Below, piece after piece: positions 46,082 to 48,226 of a stretch of 48,226 nt of DNA. The notes under the pieces are model-generated. The model was given only the letters and a program-made list of their open reading frames with translations, was not told the DNA's origin and did no database searches. Every line of letters begins with the position of its first letter. Position 1 is the first letter of the stretch. Source of the DNA: Lachnospiraceae bacterium. GTDB lineage: Bacteria; Bacillota; Clostridia; Lachnospirales; Lachnospiraceae. Position numbers and translations under genes: made by a program. The DNA is taken from contig JAGHER010000109.1 of NCBI GenBank assembly GCA_017889125.1, positions 1-48,226 on the forward strand, written 5' to 3'.

Positions 46082-46567
46082 ATGGCAGAGAAGAAAAACA
46101 TTTTAACTTACGCTGGTTTGAAGCAGTACGAAGATGAGCTGCATAATTTAAAGGTTTTTAAACGGAAAGAAGTCGCACAGAAGATCAAGGAAGCCAGAGA
46201 GCAGGGAGACCTTTCTGAGAACGCAGAGTATGACGCTGCCAAGGATGAACAGAGAGACATCGAGCTTCGGATCGAGGAGCTGGAGAAGCTGTTGAAGAAT
46301 GCCGAGGTTGTAGTAGAGGACGAGGTCGATTTAGATAAAATCAGCATTGGCTGCCGTGTCAAGGTATATGATATGGAATTTGACGAGGAGATGGAGTTTA
46401 AGATCGTGGGCTCCACAGAGGCAAACAGCCTTCAGGGCCGCATTTCCAACGAATCTCCCGTAGGCCACGCGCTTCTTGGAAAGCAGGTAGGCGATGTGGT
46501 AGAGGTGGAGACCCAGGTGGGCCCCATCCAGTACAAGGTTATGGATATTCAGCGTGTAAACGATTAA
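46082..46567 (+). CDS. greA: Transcription elongation factor GreA
   Basis: LTYAGLKQYEDELHNLKVFKRKEVAQKIKEAREQGDLSENAEYDAAKDEQ; GKQVGDVVEVETQVGPIQYKV. Confidence 0.97.
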   Translation: MAEKKNILTYAGLKQYEDELHNLKVFKRKEVAQKIKEAREQGDLSENAEYDAAKDEQRDIELRIEELEKLLKNAEVVVEDEVDLDKISIGCRVKVYDMEFDEEMEFKIVGSTEANSLQGRISNESPVGHALLGKQVGDVVEVETQVGPIQYKVMDIQRVND

Positions 46568-46602
46568 TTCGTTACAGTTCACGCTGCATGCGAACTGCAA
46601 CG

Positions 46603-46646
46603 GAATCCAGCCCATTCTAAATCACCTGCGGCGATGGGGCTGGATT
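46603..46646 (+). terminator. Hairpin downstream of greA
   Basis: aatccagcccat / atggggctggatt followed by cttt. Confidence 0.55.
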
Positions 46647-46685
46647 CTTTGAACAGTAATATTAATTCCCCATAGGTGACACTGA

Positions 46686-46744
46686 GCAGGAAACACTTTC
46701 GGATCAGGCCGGCAGGCCGGCTGCCGTAAGTGTTTTCCTGCCTT
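46686..46744 (+). terminator. Long inverted repeat between greA and lysS
   Basis: gcaggaaacactttcgg / ccgtaagtgttttcctgc with internal gccggcaggccggc. Confidence 0.55.
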
Positions 46745-46787
46745 TACAGGAATAAAGCGAAATCAAAGAGATGAAGGAGTGGAAGAA

Positions 46788-48226
46788 GTGGCAGGAGAGA
46801 ATCAGAACCAGAAGAAGGGGCAGGAGGACTTAAATCACGTGCTTCAGGCCCGCCGGGATAAGCTGGCGGAGCTTCAGGCAGCAGGAAAGGATCCCTTTAC
46901 CATTACAAAATATGACGTTACGGTACACAGCACGGACATTAAGAATCATTATGAGGAGCTGGAGGGGAAAGAAGTATCCCTGGCCGGCCGGATGATGTTT
47001 AAGCGGGTGATGGGCAAGGCCTCCTTCTGCAATGTGCAGGACAGAGAGGGCAGCATCCAGGTTTACGTGGCCAGAGACAGCATCGGCGAGGAGCCCTACA
47101 AGGACTTTAAGAAGATGGATATCGGCGATATCGTGGGCGTTAAGGGTACGGTATTTACCACCAAGACCGGAGAGATTTCCGTACACGCAGAGAGTGTGAT
47201 TCTTCTGTCTAAGAGCCTTCAGGTTCTCCCGGAGAAATTCCACGGCCTTACGGACACGGATACGCGCTACCGTCAGCGGTACGTGGATCTGATTATGAAT
47301 ACCGATGTGCGGGATACCTTTGTGAAGCGTTCGAAGATCCTGGCTGCCATCCGCAAGTATCTGGGCGAGCAGGATTTCATGGAGGTGGAGACGCCCATGC
47401 TGGTGTCCAATGCAGGCGGCGCAGCAGCAAGACCCTTTGAGACCCATTTTAATGCCCTGGACGAGGATTTCAAGCTTCGGATTTCCCTGGAGCTGTATTT
47501 AAAGAGACTGATTGTGGGCGGACTGGAGAGAGTGTACGAGATCGGCCGCGTATTCCGCAATGAGGGCCTGGACACCCGTCATAATCCGGAATTTACCCTG
47601 ATGGAGCTGTATCAGGCTTATACCGATTATCACGGCATGATGGATCTGACAGAGAATCTGTACCGGTATGTGGCTCAGGAGGTGCTGGGCACCACCACCA
47701 TTGTGTACAATGGCGTGGAGATGGATCTGGGCAAGCCCTTTGCCCGCATGACCATGGTGGATGCGGTAAAGAAGTACTCCGGCGTAGATTTCAACGAGAT
47801 TCACAGCCTGGCAGAGGCCAGAGCCATTGCCAAGGAGAAGCATGTTGAGTTCGAGGAGCGCCATAAGAAGGGCGATATCCTGAATCTCTTCTTCGAGGAG
47901 TTCGTGGAGGAGCACCTGATCCAGCCTACCTTTATCATGGATCATCCTGTAGAGATCTCTCCGCTGACCAAGAAGAAACCGGAAAATCCGGAGTACGTAG
48001 AGCGTTTTGAGTTCTTCATGAACGGCTGGGAGATGGCAAACGCATACTCTGAGTTAAACGATCCCATCGACCAGAGAGAGCGCTTCCGGGCACAGGAGGA
48101 GCTTTTAGCCCAGGGCGACGAGGAGGCAAACCACACCGACGAGGATTTCTTAAATGCTCTGGAGGTAGGTATGCCGCCCACAGGCGGAATCGGCTTCGGC
48201 ATCGACCGGATGTGCATGCTGCTGAC
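46788..48226 (+). CDS. lysS: Lysyl-tRNA synthetase (class II), 3' truncated by window edge
   Basis: GTG start with aaggagtgg RBS; VAGENQNQKKGQEDLNHVLQARRDKLAELQAAGKDPF; RYRQRYVDLIMN; RVFRNEGLDTRHNPEFTLMELYQAY; FMNGWEMANAYSELNDP; GIGFGIDRMCML; open to the window end. Confidence 0.95.
   Translation, partial: MAGENQNQKKGQEDLNHVLQARRDKLAELQAAGKDPFTITKYDVTVHSTDIKNHYEELEGKEVSLAGRMMFKRVMGKASFCNVQDREGSIQVYVARDSIGEEPYKDFKKMDIGDIVGVKGTVFTTKTGEISVHAESVILLSKSLQVLPEKFHGLTDTDTRYRQRYVDLIMNTDVRDTFVKRSKILAAIRKYLGEQDFMEVETPMLVSNAGGAAARPFETHFNALDEDFKLRISLELYLKRLIVGGLERVYEIGRVFRNEGLDTRHNPEFTLMELYQAYTDYHGMMDLTENLYRYVAQEVLGTTTIVYNGVEMDLGKPFARMTMVDAVKKYSGVDFNEIHSLAEARAIAKEKHVEFEERHKKGDILNLFFEEFVEEHLIQPTFIMDHPVEISPLTKKKPENPEYVERFEFFMNGWEMANAYSELNDPIDQRERFRAQEELLAQGDEEANHTDEDFLNALEVGMPPTGGIGFGIDRMCMLL

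Noticed and set aside
46568-46787. Possible T-box leader upstream of lysS
   Set aside because: No GGTGGNACCGCG-like T-box sequence or specifier-loop architecture seen; only hairpins.

Overview
The window is about 48 kb of moderately GC-rich Bacillota chromosome. The gene content looks Lachnospiraceae/Clostridiales-like; this is a gene-content impression, not a computed assignment. Most of it is ordinary core genome. In order it carries: a 5'-truncated ABC-F ATPase; an M32 carboxypeptidase; a HAD hydrolase; a CarD-like regulator; an AAA-ATPase/PD-(D/E)XK-type protein next to a decayed small-gene islet; a thioesterase; a Gfo/Idh/MocA oxidoreductase; a PAP2 phosphatase; a FolT-like ECF S-component behind a recognisable tetrahydrofolate (THF) riboswitch; an Mrp/NBP35 ATPase; a small (p)ppGpp synthetase; a YesN/YesM two-component system with its own solute-binding lipoprotein; a sugar ABC importer (SBP plus two permeases); an AbiEi/AbiEii toxin-antitoxin pair; a GNAT protein; LrgA/LrgB; PepF; a DUF6465-like protein with a histone-H1-like tail; an RsmF-like rRNA methyltransferase; an RluA-family pseudouridine synthase; DinB; a putative glycoside hydrolase lipoprotein; a DUF1653 protein; UvrC; HprK-MurB-RapZ-WhiA-HPr; DnaE; PfkA; a DUF6145-like protein; DusB; GreA; and a 3'-truncated LysS. 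The observations most worth a second look are: (1) the HPr-family protein beside hprK/rapZ/whiA has Glu at the catalytic His15 position but keeps Ser46 (Crh-like); (2) the THF riboswitch upstream of folT has an enlarged peripheral arm; (3) a two-component system is fused operonically to a solute-binding lipoprotein that has no permease of its own; (4) the SBP 5' UTR can fold over its own Shine-Dalgarno; (5) purine-rich short tandem repeats recur at gene junctions and protein linkers; (6) two exact-consensus TTGACA-N17-TATAAT promoters are present, one with its -35 inside the dusB stop region; (7) a possible decayed small toxin-antitoxin islet lies next to the AAA/PD-(D/E)XK gene. No CRISPR array, tRNA, rRNA, transposase or prophage was recognised.
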